A DNA stretch of 64,000 nucleotides from Sutcliffiella halmapala (lineage in GTDB: Bacteria; Bacillota; Bacilli; Bacillales; Bacillaceae_I): NCBI RefSeq assembly GCF_002019665.1, contig NZ_KV917375.1, positions 3,857,445 to 3,921,444 of the forward strand. The letters are read 5' to 3'. Below the pieces are notes generated by a model. The model saw nothing but the letters and a program-made list of their open reading frames with translations, searched no databases and was not told the DNA's origin. A program made the position numbers and the translations under genes. This document shows, one piece after another, positions 46,079-54,402 of the stretch; position 1 is the first letter of the stretch; every line of letters begins with the position of its first letter.

Positions 46079-47020
46079 CTACTGATATTTGATTCTTGGG
46101 TCGACATATGTATAAGTAATATCAACAATTAAGTTCACTAATACAAACAAAGTTGCCACCAATAACACAGACCCTTGAACCATTGGAAAATCTCGAGATG
46201 CAATTGCATCAACCATCAACCTTCCCACTCCATTTATTGCAAATACTTTTTCGGTAATAATTGTTCCACCTAATAGGAAACCAAAGTTCAAACCAATTAC
46301 AGTTATGACAGGGATCATGGCGTTTTTTAAGGTGTGTATCCAAATTACATTTCGTTCTTTTATCCCTTTGGCTCTTGCTGTACGAACATAATCCGCTTTT
46401 ACTACTTCTAAAATAGAAGACCTTGCCATTCTAGCAATCATCGCTGCGGATCCTGTCCCTAAAGTAATTGCTGGTAAAATCAATTGCTTAAAGCCCTCCG
46501 CTGTGTAAAATGGCTCTGACAATCCGCCGACTGGTAACCATTGTAGATTCACTGCAAATACCAATATTAACAATGCACCAAGCCAAAAATTAGGTATTGA
46601 AATTCCAGCAAGCGCAATTGTTGTAGAAGTAACATCTAACCAAGAATTGTGCTTTAATGCAGAAATAAGTCCAGCTACTATTCCAATTACAATAGCTACT
46701 ACCATACTAGCAATTGCTAGTTTTATAGTATTGGGAAACCTTACACTTATAGCTTCAAAAACTGGTTGGCGAGTTTGATAAGAATAACCAAAATCACCCT
46801 GAACTACATTTGAAATGTAACTTACATACTGAGTTATAAAAGGATCATTCAAACCTAAGTTTTCTCTTATTGCTTCTAAATCCGATTCTGTTGCAGTTGG
46901 TCCCCCAATCATCGCCGCAGGATCGCCAGGGGCAATATACATAGAAGAAAACACCAAAAAAGAAATACCAATTAATAGAAACACTAGTTGGATAAATCTT
47001 CTGACAATCATCGCAACCAA
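46079..47020 (-). CDS. Dipeptide ABC permease (DppB/OppB type), operon head
   Basis: 313 aa if started at the TTG at 47020, which is 6 bases after AGGAGGG; the ATG at 47035 is part of that ribosome site and so is less likely. OppB features: FIQLVFLLIGISFLVF, APGDPAAMIGG, a six-helix topology and the EAA loop VVKADYVRTARAKGIKERNVIWIHTLKNAMIPV. First gene of the opp-GGT-CHR operon. Confidence 0.9.
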   Translation of the reverse strand: MVAMIVRRFIQLVFLLIGISFLVFSSMYIAPGDPAAMIGGPTATESDLEAIRENLGLNDPFITQYVSYISNVVQGDFGYSYQTRQPVFEAISVRFPNTIKLAIASMVVAIVIGIVAGLISALKHNSWLDVTSTTIALAGISIPNFWLGALLILVFAVNLQWLPVGGLSEPFYTAEGFKQLILPAITLGTGSAAMIARMARSSILEVVKADYVRTARAKGIKERNVIWIHTLKNAMIPVITVIGLNFGFLLGGTIITEKVFAINGVGRLMVDAIASRDFPMVQGSVLLVATLFVLVNLIVDITYTYVDPRIKYQ

Positions 47021-47354
47021 AATATCCCTCCTCATAAATCATTTGTTAACCATATACTCTAATATGATTACTTTTTGTTTATAAATATTTAAAAATGATT
47101 ATATATTACGAAAAAGTATAAATCTATAGAAAATTTAGTTTTTTAATAAAAAAGCTGAATTTATTTCCTTTTGTTAAACATTTACACGAAAAACAAAACA
47201 AATCGTAATCTATAATAAAAAATAAAACCCATGAAGAAACAAATTGTTGTTAGCGGTTACAAATCATTTCGATTCTCAAACAAAAAAACCCATCATAAAT
47301 GATGAGTTTTTTTATTAATATAGTATTTTTGCTATTTCATACATTTTGTAAAGA
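47021..47354. other. Upstream region of the peptide-importer operon
   Basis: AT-rich gap between the Lrp gene end and the importer operon. It holds the lrp terminator at 47288-47307 and must hold the operon promoter on the minus strand, but the many AT-rich hexamers do not allow a clear choice. No ORF is supported. Confidence 0.5.
47284..47313 (-). terminator. Terminator of the Lrp/AsnC gene
   Basis: ACCCATCA/TGATGAGT stem with a TAAA loop, with an A-run on one side and a T-run on the other, 42 bases after the lrp stop. On the minus strand it reads stem then TTTTTTTG. Confidence 0.7.
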
Positions 47355-47798
47355 TTATAGCTTTAGTCCTCTTCTGCTTTTAAAGCGTCGAAGCAAAATA
47401 TGACTTTCAACACGAGTTATTCCGTCTAACGAATACAGTTCTTCATTAATAAATCTTTCTAGTGCATTAAAGTTATCTACTAATACATGCATATGTAAGG
47501 TAGATGGCCCTGTCATTTGATAACAACTTGCAACGCTGGGATTATCTGCTAATGTTTCCGCTACTTTTACAAGCGAACTAGGTTCACAATCTATTTCGAA
47601 AAATGCAGAGACATTTTTTCCTACTTTTTCACTATTTACAACAACTGTATATTGCTCTATTATTCCATCTTCTACTAATTTATTTACTCTTTCTCTAACA
47701 GCTACTCGTGATAATCCTAAATGTTTCCCAATTTCCACATAAGATAACCGGCCATTTTCTATGAGTAATTGTAGTATATTTTTATCAATATTATCCAT
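47355..47798 (-). CDS. Lrp/AsnC-family regulator (YwrC-like)
   Basis: A 147-aa protein. HTH at ~1-50 (DKNILQLLIENGRLSYVEIGKHLGLSRVAVRERVNKLVEDGIIEQY) and a RAM ligand-binding/oligomerising domain at ~65-140 (VAETLADNPSVASCYQMTGPSTLHMHVLVDNFNALERFI). It stands upstream of the peptide importer-GGT-CHR operon on the same strand. In B. subtilis a Lrp-type gene, ywrC, lies with the chromate transporter and GGT genes as I recall, so it probably regulates this operon in response to an amino acid. Confidence 0.88.
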   Translation of the reverse strand: MDNIDKNILQLLIENGRLSYVEIGKHLGLSRVAVRERVNKLVEDGIIEQYTVVVNSEKVGKNVSAFFEIDCEPSSLVKVAETLADNPSVASCYQMTGPSTLHMHVLVDNFNALERFINEELYSLDGITRVESHILLRRFKSRRGLKL

Positions 47799-48244
47799 AT
47801 ACCAACCCTCCCCATTTATACAAAACTAAAAGTATTATATTATAATTTCCAACAAAAAGAAATAATTATTCTCTCATTGTTTTCTTTTTGTCTGATTTTC
47901 ACCCACCTTATTTTCTATATGAATATATTTTTTTTCATGTTGTACTGAAAAAATTAATGAGAGAATTTTTTATTCTTGTCTAATCTCCCAAAACCCTCCA
48001 AATGAAAATCCTCTTTACACATTTCTGTACAGGTCAATATACCTACTTCTCTAATCCTCTCAATCTGGACCATTCCCTCCGTTCTTTTCAACATAATATA
48101 AAAATAAAAATAAATTGTTAATATTCTTTCACTATGAGAAATAGTTGGCTGGTTTTTCAGTGTCTTGCTGCTACACTGTTCTTATATTAGTCATAGATGA
48201 ATATGAATGAATTGGAAAAACTTTGTACTCTTGGAGGAATTCTT
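47799..48244. other. 446-bp gap between divergent lrp and a small conserved gene
   Basis: No ORF supported. Complementary 11-mers ATTCTCTCATT (47868-47878) and AATGAGAGAAT (47956-47966), the second followed by TTTTTATT, could form a long-loop hairpin or serve as spaced Lrp binding half-sites. CAGTGT/ACACTG arms lie near 48159-48179, close to where a promoter for the plus-strand gene should be. Both functions are speculative. Confidence 0.35.
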
Positions 48245-48736
48245 ATGATAAATTTTGCTTTTTTCAGTGGAGTTGTTACCATGATCAGTGATTTTGTAAT
48301 GAGTCCGAATGGAGAAGCTGAAGGCTGTTATAAACAGTTTTCTGTTGAAAACGGCGCAGGGTCAATGGTCAATTTTATCGTGTCACCCACCACTTACTTT
48401 ATCGATCATGCAAGAGTCTCAATAGGAGATAGAATTACAGGCTATCATGACGCAAATGCACCAGTCCCTCTGATTTATCCCCCTCGATATAACGCGCTAA
48501 TTATCGTAAAAGAAAACAACAGCCAAAATGTAAAGGTGGACTATTTCAATGAACAGCTCGTGAGCAGAGATGGACAATTGAAGCTGAACATCTCCCTTTA
48601 TACTCAAATCCTAATAGCTAATGGACAGCCATTTACAGGAAACCTTGCCAACCGAAACCTGATTGTGATCTATGGTCCTGCCACCAAAAGTATTCCAGCT
48701 CAGACTATGCCTTATAAAGTTATTGTTTGGTGTTAA
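48245..48736 (+). CDS. Conserved small protein of unknown function, probably beta-rich
   Basis: 163 aa from the ATG at 48245, which has TTGGAGG 7 bases upstream; the frame begins at 48197 but without a site. Alternating hydrophobic pattern and motifs FFSGVVTMISDFV, GCYKQFSVENGAGSMVNFIVSPTTYFIDH, DRITGYHDANAPVPLIYPPRYNALIIV suggest a beta-barrel/OB-like fold. I recall similar sequences in other Firmicutes as hypothetical proteins, but no function. No signal peptide or membrane helix. A single-gene unit followed by repeat element C. Confidence 0.72.
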   Translation: MINFAFFSGVVTMISDFVMSPNGEAEGCYKQFSVENGAGSMVNFIVSPTTYFIDHARVSIGDRITGYHDANAPVPLIYPPRYNALIIVKENNSQNVKVDYFNEQLVSRDGQLKLNISLYTQILIANGQPFTGNLANRNLIVIYGPATKSIPAQTMPYKVIVWC

Positions 48737-48771
48737 GAGAAAAGCACTACACGTTTTATGAAGAAAAAGAT

Positions 48772-49109
48772 AGAGGCTGGGACATTAATTAAATCCCCAT
48801 CTCTATTTACGAACGATTTAATCTAAATGCCCTTTTAAAGTACACTTTTGATTTTTAGAGTACCTAGCTGTTGATTGGAGCACAAGGCGAAGACTCCTTG
48901 CTTAGAGGTAGCGTTTTGTGGAGACCCCACAGGCAAAGCCGAGGAGGCTCCACAAGCGCCCTCTGGATAAGCGAAGCCTTGGGCGGAAATCAACAGCGGT
49001 GTTTAACAGAGCCAAACTAAAATAATCCGAACTAATGCAAAACTCTACTTAGAATTTCGCATAATAGTTCGGATTTTTCTTTAACAAATATTCTTTTGTC
49101 CCAGCCTCT
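48772..49109. repeat. Composite repeat element C (TIR-bounded, with structured core)
   Basis: Inverted ends AGAGGCTGGGACA (48772-48784) and TTTTGTCCCAGCCTCT (49094-49109) bound 338 bases. Inside are the structured core in minus orientation (48837-49013), nearly identical to copy A, and a second hairpin AATCCGAACTA/TAGTTCGGATT (49023-49076). It lies between the small conserved gene and bioY, both plus strand. No ORF is inside. Confidence 0.75.
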
Positions 49110-49190
49110 TCTGTGCTTTGAATGTATCAAGTCGGTTCTTAGGAGAAGTTTCTTGTTGTTAAAAAAAAGCTTCCCATTTCCATCGTATTT

Positions 49191-49221
49191 ATGTTAACTT
49201 ATTTTAATAAAAGGTTAACAT
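49191..49221. promoter_or_regulatory. BirA operator upstream of bioY
   Basis: ATGTTAAC (49191-49198), 15 bases, GTTAACAT (49214-49221): a perfect inverted repeat with the half-sites and spacing of Bacillus biotin-repressor boxes. It ends 16 bases before the bioY ATG, so biotinyl-AMP-bound BirA should block transcription. Confidence 0.85.
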
Positions 49222-49237
49222 AAAAGGAGAATTCGAG

Positions 49238-49807
49238 ATGGTTGGAAGAAATGAAAAATTAAGAATGTTAATATTATGTTCGATGTTTGCTGCCATTACC
49301 GCTGTATTAGCTCAAGTAGAGATCCCATTACCTATTGTACCAATTAGTGGACAAACACTTGCAGTAGGTCTGGCCGCAACGATTCTGGGTAGTAGATATG
49401 GGGCTACCTCGATGGTTTGCTACGTGGCACTTGGAGCAGTCGGATTACCAGTGTTTGCCGAAATGAAGGCTGGGTTTTCGATACTTGTCGGTCCTACAGG
49501 AGGATACATATTTGGCTTTATTTTAACTGCATTTATAACTGGACTCATTTTGGAGAAAACATCCTTTACACTTAAAATGGCGATGATTGCTAACACAGTC
49601 GGAATGATTATCACCTTATTGATGGGGACGATTCAATTAAAACTCGTACTAGATTTCACATGGTCTCAAGCATTAGCAGTAGGAGTCTATCCATTCATTG
49701 CTGTTGGACTTATTAAGGCCTTTTTAGCCAGTTGGATTGGAATTACTGTGAGACAACGATTAGTGCAAGCGAACTTGCTACAAGTAAAAAAAGATTTCGC
49801 AGCCTAA
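49238..49807 (+). CDS. bioY: Biotin transporter substrate-binding subunit BioY
   Basis: A 189-aa protein with six membrane helices. BioY motifs: AAITAVLAQVEIPLPIVPISGQTLAVGLAATILGSRYG (~18-55), YVALGAVGLPVFAEMKAGFSILVGPTGGYIFGF (~66-98), and the C-terminal YPFIAVGLIKAFLAS. BioY is the S-component of ECF-type biotin uptake and works alone or with the shared EcfAA'T module. No ATPase is nearby, so it is solitary or uses the group module. The BirA operator upstream confirms biotin control. AAAAGGAGA precedes the ATG. Confidence 0.95.
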   Translation: MVGRNEKLRMLILCSMFAAITAVLAQVEIPLPIVPISGQTLAVGLAATILGSRYGATSMVCYVALGAVGLPVFAEMKAGFSILVGPTGGYIFGFILTAFITGLILEKTSFTLKMAMIANTVGMIITLLMGTIQLKLVLDFTWSQALAVGVYPFIAVGLIKAFLASWIGITVRQRLVQANLLQVKKDFAA

Positions 49808-49826
49808 CTACCATATTTTTTTACAA

Positions 49827-49867
49827 AAAAAGCTTGGAGAAGGCGTGCACTTCTTCTCCAAGCTTTT
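49827..49867 (+). terminator. bioY terminator
   Basis: AAAAGCTTGGAGAAG and CTTCTCCAAGCTTTT arms form a strong stem with a 10-base loop, 20 bases after the bioY stop. Flanked by A- and T-runs, so it may act on both strands. Confidence 0.8.
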
Positions 49868-49923
49868 GTAACATACTTTTTTCACCTGATGGCACTATAT
49901 TAGGTGAATTAAAATCCATTTCT

Positions 49924-51567
49924 TTATTTTAACTCTTTCATTAATTTCGTAAGCTCTTTAAATCTTTGATCAAGTTCCTTGTATTCTTTGTTTTGAGGAG
50001 ACATGAAACTAAGCTTCCCTAAAACTTCTTGCATCTCTGTTTCGATTTGTAAGCGAGTTTCTTCCATATTTTTTGTACCTTTATCTTTATCAACCTTAAC
50101 TACATCTAATTGTTTATGAACAGTATAGTTCGAAATAATAAGGTTTTGATTAGTCGTCTTTTCTAAGAAATACCGGTCATGCGATACCACTAATAGCGTA
50201 CCCTTATATTGTGCTAACGTTTCTTCCAGTTGTTCGCGTGAGGGTAGGTCTAGATGGTTGGTTGGTTCATCTAAAATAAGCACATCTTTATCTTCTAAAA
50301 TATACTTCATTAGCTTGCACTTTACACGCTCACCCATACTCATATTTAGAATTGGTTCTGTCCATTGTGAAGCCATAAATCCTAAATGCTTCATTAAATT
50401 TTGAACCCGCCCTCTTTCATGAAACGTTTCTCGATAAAAAAGCTCTGCTGGAGTTTGTTCAAGCGGTAAATCAAAGACCTCTTGTGTTAAATAACCAATA
50501 TTGGCGGAAGGTGAAATCCACACCTCTCCATTAGCACTTTCTTGTCCAAGGAATACCTTTAATAATGTGGTTTTACCGCTACCATTTGGACCTGTGATTG
50601 CAACCTTTTCACCATGCTGTATCGTAAAATTAGTATCTTTAAATAAAATTCTTTCACCAAATGATTTGGCCAAATTTTTTACTTCTAAAAAGCGTTTACC
50701 TACTTTATTATTTGCTTTCATGGAGAAACGTACTTGATAATCTGGCTCGACTGCCTCAACATTCATTTTCTCGAGTTCTTTTTCAAGACGTTTTTGCTTT
50801 GATTTCACTTGGGCATCCATACGTTTTGCTTTTACACGATAATATTCTTTCACTCCTTCTTGCTTCGTCGATTGCGCATGCGCCTTATGTGACCATGAAG
50901 TTAGCTCCTTCATCTGTCCTTCAATTCGTTCGGCCATTTTCTGTTTTTTCTCATATTCGCGCTGTTGTGTAAGTCTTTTTTGATCACGAAATTTCATGTA
51001 ACTCGAGTAGTTACCCTTGTGACTTACTACCGATTTATTTTCGATAGACCATATTTTCGTTGCTACTTCATCTAAGAAAAATCGGTCATGAGATACTAGA
51101 ATAATCGTACCTCGATGACTTTTAATCAATTTCGTCAGGTACTGTAAGCTTTGATCATCAAGATGGTTTGTCGGTTCATCCAGTAGTAAAAGATCTGTAT
51201 CTTGAGAAAATCCTTTTGCTAGTCGAGCCTTTAATCTTTCTCCACCACTTAAACTAGAGAAGTCATGAGTCGGAACATTCCACTGCTCTAAAAGGTTCGC
51301 TTCCTTAGAAGAAATATCCTCAAAAGAATAAGATTCTATTTCTTGTACTACCATCGTGATATCCATTCCACTATGGAGCCATGTTAATTGTCCTTCTGAT
51401 GGTAATAAGTCACCGGTCAATAGCTTCAGCAGCGTTGATTTCCCTGCTCCGTTTTTACCAATAATTCCGATTACATCTCCTTGCTGCACATTTGAGTTAA
51501 CTTTCTCAAAAAGGACGTTTTCATTTATCTCTACACTTACATTCTGTAATAACAATAATTCTTTCAT
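49924..51567 (-). CDS. vmlR: ABC-F ribosome protection ATPase, VmlR-like
   Basis: A 547-aa cytosolic protein with two ABC domains and no membrane segments. Walker A GKNGAGKST (~37-45) and signature LSGGERLKARLAKG; then a long basic interdomain linker (ESKxKK-type ARD, ~190-275, with SWSHKAHAQSTKQEGVKEYY); second Walker A GPNGSGKTT (~330) and signature MSMGERVKCKLM; and a charged C-terminal extension (~485-547). Length and linker match B. subtilis VmlR, which removes virginiamycin M, lincomycin and similar drugs from the ribosome. It has a GGGGGTAGG ribosome site and an attenuator-type leader. Confidence 0.85.
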   Translation of the reverse strand: MKELLLLQNVSVEINENVLFEKVNSNVQQGDVIGIIGKNGAGKSTLLKLLTGDLLPSEGQLTWLHSGMDITMVVQEIESYSFEDISSKEANLLEQWNVPTHDFSSLSGGERLKARLAKGFSQDTDLLLLDEPTNHLDDQSLQYLTKLIKSHRGTIILVSHDRFFLDEVATKIWSIENKSVVSHKGNYSSYMKFRDQKRLTQQREYEKKQKMAERIEGQMKELTSWSHKAHAQSTKQEGVKEYYRVKAKRMDAQVKSKQKRLEKELEKMNVEAVEPDYQVRFSMKANNKVGKRFLEVKNLAKSFGERILFKDTNFTIQHGEKVAITGPNGSGKTTLLKVFLGQESANGEVWISPSANIGYLTQEVFDLPLEQTPAELFYRETFHERGRVQNLMKHLGFMASQWTEPILNMSMGERVKCKLMKYILEDKDVLILDEPTNHLDLPSREQLEETLAQYKGTLLVVSHDRYFLEKTTNQNLIISNYTVHKQLDVVKVDKDKGTKNMEETRLQIETEMQEVLGKLSFMSPQNKEYKELDQRFKELTKLMKELK

Positions 51568-51594
51568 ACATACCTACCCCCTATGCTTGAGAGG

Positions 51595-51629
51595 ATAAAA
51601 AAATCCTCCCAAATAATTTTGGAAGGATT
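51595..51629 (-). terminator. Leader attenuator terminator of the vmlR-like gene
   Basis: Minus strand: AATCCTTCCAAAA paired with TTTGGGAGGATT, then an eight-base T-run, only ~28 bases before the ATG. As an intrinsic terminator inside the leader it would stop transcription before the gene unless disrupted. Confidence 0.8.
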
Positions 51630-51727
51630 AGTCGCATACTTGACGTATGTTCAATATAACCATACTTAAATAAGCCATTTAGCGTGAACGCTAAAACCGT
51701 ATTTAGAGAAATGGGCAGACTAATCCT
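51624..51727 (-). promoter_or_regulatory. Antiterminator pairing in the vmlR leader
   Basis: On the minus strand AGGATTAGTC (51718-51727) can pair perfectly with GACTAATCCT (51624-51633). The second segment overlaps the 5' arm of the terminator stem, so the two structures exclude each other. Between them is an inner TTTAGCG-TTCA-CGCTAAA hairpin. This is the layout of a transcription attenuator. Confidence 0.65.
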
Positions 51728-51823
51728 AAGTTTTTTATTATCTGAAATATGCTATTTCAAATTTAAAAATTTAGGTTAGTTATCCATCGTCCACCCATCA
51801 TCCCTTTCGTTTTTATTACCGCG

Positions 51824-51852
51824 ATTGTAACATGTATAAATCTAGCAAGCAA
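51824..51852 (-). promoter_or_regulatory. SigA promoter of the vmlR-like gene
   Basis: Minus strand TTGCTT (51847-51852), 17-base spacer, extended TGTTACAAT with -10 TACAAT (51824-51829). It gives a leader of about 250 bases that holds the attenuator. Confidence 0.65.
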
Positions 51853-51931
51853 GTTAACTTGTAATAAATGGCACAAGGCTACTTCAATTGAATCGCATGC
51901 TAGCCAATACTCCTTTTATAAGACTTTAGAT

Positions 51932-52804
51932 TCAAAAAAAATTTTCTACAAAGTCAACAAATTTTTTGACAGCTGGTGATAAATATTGATCTTTTCTCCA
52001 TTGCAGCCCAACTTCCCAGTTCCAGCCCTCTTCTTGTATAGGCAGCCAAACTAGCCCATCCAAGGTCAAGCCTGGCGTCTTTGGTAACATCGAAACACCC
52101 AGTCCAGCCGCGACGAATCCTGCTACAGTAGTTAAATCTTCCACTTCATAAGAAGCAGAAAGTTCTGTTCCTGACTGCTGGAAACAGGATTCCAGGGTAG
52201 CTTTTAAACCACAGCTTTTTTTCAATCCAATATAGTTCTCATTCGCCAACTCATGAATGCTAAGTGATGATTTAGTCGCAAACTTGTGGTCATTCGGAAC
52301 AATAATATAGAGCGAATCGGTAATCAGTGATAGCCATTCATAATCCTTTGAAATTGGTTTTGATGAAGTGATAATAAGATCACTTTTTCCTTGATCTAGC
52401 GCGGTACTTATGAAGGCATGGTTCCCTTGCTCTAACTCAAATTTGATTTTTGGATACATTTTAAGATAATTCCTTACCAACATAGGAACTAAGTCAGCTC
52501 CCAAAATGTTAAGAAATACAATGCTAATTAGTCCTGTTTCTGGATTTGACCATTCCTCAATTGCTTGTTTTCCATTTTCAAGCTCTTGCAATGCTCGCTC
52601 GACTTTTTCGGAGAATAACCGACCAAAACGGTTCAATTGAACATTCCGACCTTTACGCTCGAATAATGGAACACCTAACTCACTTTCCAGTTTCGAGATT
52701 GCCTGACTAAGGGCTGGTTGTGTAATGGAAAGAACTTCAGAAGCTTTTGTCATGTGTTGAAGTCGCGCTACAGTAAGAAAGTAATCTAGTTGAGTGAGTT
52801 CCAT
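51932..52804 (-). CDS. LysR-family transcriptional regulator
   Basis: A 290-aa protein. HTH at 1-60 (LDYFLTVARLQHMTKASEVLSITQPALSQAISKLESELG) and a LysR substrate-binding domain at ~88-288 with FVAAGLGVSMLPKTP. Divergent from the SDR gene at 53090 across ~285 bases, and probably its regulator. Effector unknown. Confidence 0.9.
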   Translation of the reverse strand: MELTQLDYFLTVARLQHMTKASEVLSITQPALSQAISKLESELGVPLFERKGRNVQLNRFGRLFSEKVERALQELENGKQAIEEWSNPETGLISIVFLNILGADLVPMLVRNYLKMYPKIKFELEQGNHAFISTALDQGKSDLIITSSKPISKDYEWLSLITDSLYIIVPNDHKFATKSSLSIHELANENYIGLKKSCGLKATLESCFQQSGTELSASYEVEDLTTVAGFVAAGLGVSMLPKTPGLTLDGLVWLPIQEEGWNWEVGLQWRKDQYLSPAVKKFVDFVENFF

Positions 52805-53089
52805 ATCATCGCCCTATTCTAATTCATAATTATTTGTTATTAGTCTCATTAAAATAATAAATTAGACGCCAAACTTGGTCAATGTTAGACTCGACACAAG
52901 AAATAAAAACAGCTGCTTGAAGGGGATGAGGAATATGGAGGCACCTACAGCAAAGATTCGCAGATAAGGTCATATTCTTTTTCCACTTTCCCCTGAGAAT
53001 TTTGAGCTTTTCGCTATAATTATCGTCAGTTATTCTTCCAAATAAAGAAAAAAATTATTAATACACTATTAGTGATAGGAGAGGATTGT

Positions 53090-53908
53090 ATGAGCAAAAC
53101 CATTTTTATTACGGGAACAAGTTCTGGGTTAGGAAAATTAACAGCAATTCATTTTGCCAAAATGGGATGGAACGTAGCCGCAACAATGCGGACACCAGAA
53201 AATGAATTAGAGTTGATCAAATATCCTAACATAAAAATTTTCAAGCTAGACGTTACAAATCTGGAGCAGGTTCAATCGGCCGTTGATCAAGCCATTACCA
53301 CCTTTGGCCGAATCGATGTGGTTGTCAATAATGCCGGACTAGGTTCTTACGGGCCATTGGAATTAGCTACAGAAGAAACGATTGACTGGCAGTTTGCCGT
53401 TAACACTCGAGGTCCAATCAATGTGATTCGTAAATTCTTGCCGCATTTTAGAGCTAACGACGGAGGCATGTTCATTAATATTAGCTCATTTATGGGTGTT
53501 ACAACTGCCGTACCGCTTGGTTCACTCTATAATATGTCCAAGTTTGCTTTGGAGGGCTTAACAGAAGGACTTTACTACGAATTAAAACCGTTGAATATTG
53601 AGCTTAGGTTAATAGAACAAGGAGGTTCATCCGGAAACAATTTCAAAAATAACATCATTTGGAATAACAATGAAACGATATCGGCTTATGATACACTGAT
53701 GAACAAAGTGGAAACTCTGATGGCGAACACCCCAGATGCTCAATTAGACGATCCACAGACAATCGTAAATGCCATCGCAGGTCTTGCAACAGGAAAGAGC
53801 AAGCAATTCCGTACCGTGATTGGCCAAGCGGGGAATGAGTTATTGGCGCTTCGTAACTCCATCCCCATTGAACAATATCTAGAAAAAATCGCACAACAAT
53901 ATGATTGA
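53090..53908 (+). CDS. Short-chain dehydrogenase/reductase (SDR)
   Basis: 272 aa from the ATG at 53090, preceded by GGAGAGG; the frame opens at a GTG at 53072 that overlaps that site. Classical SDR motifs: TGTSSGLG nucleotide loop (~7-14), NNAG (~82-85), catalytic Ser in NISSFMG and Tyr/Lys in YNMSK (~151-155). NADP preference is suggested by an Arg after the second strand (TMRTPENE). Substrate unknown. Divergent LysR regulator next to it. Confidence 0.9.
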   Translation: MSKTIFITGTSSGLGKLTAIHFAKMGWNVAATMRTPENELELIKYPNIKIFKLDVTNLEQVQSAVDQAITTFGRIDVVVNNAGLGSYGPLELATEETIDWQFAVNTRGPINVIRKFLPHFRANDGGMFINISSFMGVTTAVPLGSLYNMSKFALEGLTEGLYYELKPLNIELRLIEQGGSSGNNFKNNIIWNNNETISAYDTLMNKVETLMANTPDAQLDDPQTIVNAIAGLATGKSKQFRTVIGQAGNELLALRNSIPIEQYLEKIAQQYD

Positions 53909-53965
53909 CCCAGAGGAATCAGACTAACAGGCTTAATTGAAACAAGGCATCCTCTAACTCCCATA

Positions 53966-53998
53966 AAAATAAAACAGAGCTAATCAGCTCTGTTTTAT
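53966..53998. terminator. Bidirectional terminator between the SDR and HxlR genes
   Basis: AAAACAGAGCT and AGCTCTGTTTT perfect arms with a 4-base AATC loop, A-run before and T-run after. It overlaps the extreme 3' end of the HxlR gene and serves both convergent transcripts. Confidence 0.8.
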
Positions 53999-54351
53999 TT
54001 TCCTTGCTGCATCTCCTTCTCTCCATAAAGCTCGTCAAGATGCTGTAGATGGGTTACTCCCCACTCATGCATCGTTTCTAATAATGGCATTAAGCTCTTT
54101 CCATAATCAGTTATCGAATATTCAACCTTTGGCGGAATTTGTGCATAGACCTTACGATTAATAATATCGTGATATTCTAGTTCCCTTAATTGACTCGTAA
54201 GCATTTTCTTCGTTATCCCAGGGATTAGACGTTGCAGTTCACTAAACCGTAGAGTTTCTTTGTGAAGTATATGATAAAGAATCACAGGCTTCCATTTTCC
54301 AACAAGAATAACAAGCGCTGCCTCAACCGTACCATTACAATCTTCCGTCAT
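53995..54351 (-). CDS. HxlR-family winged-helix regulator
   Basis: A 118-aa protein with the HxlR fold: a Cys near the N-terminus (TEDCNGTVEAAL), VGKWKPVILYHILHKETLRFSELQRLIPGITKKMLTSQLRELEYHDIINRKVYAQIPPKVEYSITDYGKSL. A single N-terminal Cys is also the redox switch in YodB-type members. It is divergent from an FMN reductase gene; such pairs typically respond to quinones, aldehydes or oxidants. Confidence 0.9.
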   Translation of the reverse strand: MTEDCNGTVEAALVILVGKWKPVILYHILHKETLRFSELQRLIPGITKKMLTSQLRELEYHDIINRKVYAQIPPKVEYSITDYGKSLMPLLETMHEWGVTHLQHLDELYGEKEMQQGK

Positions 54352-54367
54352 CTCGCCACTCCTCTTA

Positions 54368-54402
54368 AGGTATCCTTTTGTATACTATGACACATTAATG
54401 TG
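54368..54402. promoter_or_regulatory. Candidate HxlR operator region
   Basis: GGTATCCTTTTGTATAC (an imperfect dyad) and the perfect palindrome CACATTAATGTG (54391-54402) lie just upstream of the hxlR start, between the divergent genes. Either could be the binding site. Confidence 0.4.

Noticed and set aside
51568-51860. T-box or metabolite riboswitch in the leader of the ABC-F gene
   Set aside because: No T-box core motif or specifier-loop features are seen. The gene is an ABC-F resistance type, for which drug-dependent attenuation explains the leader better.
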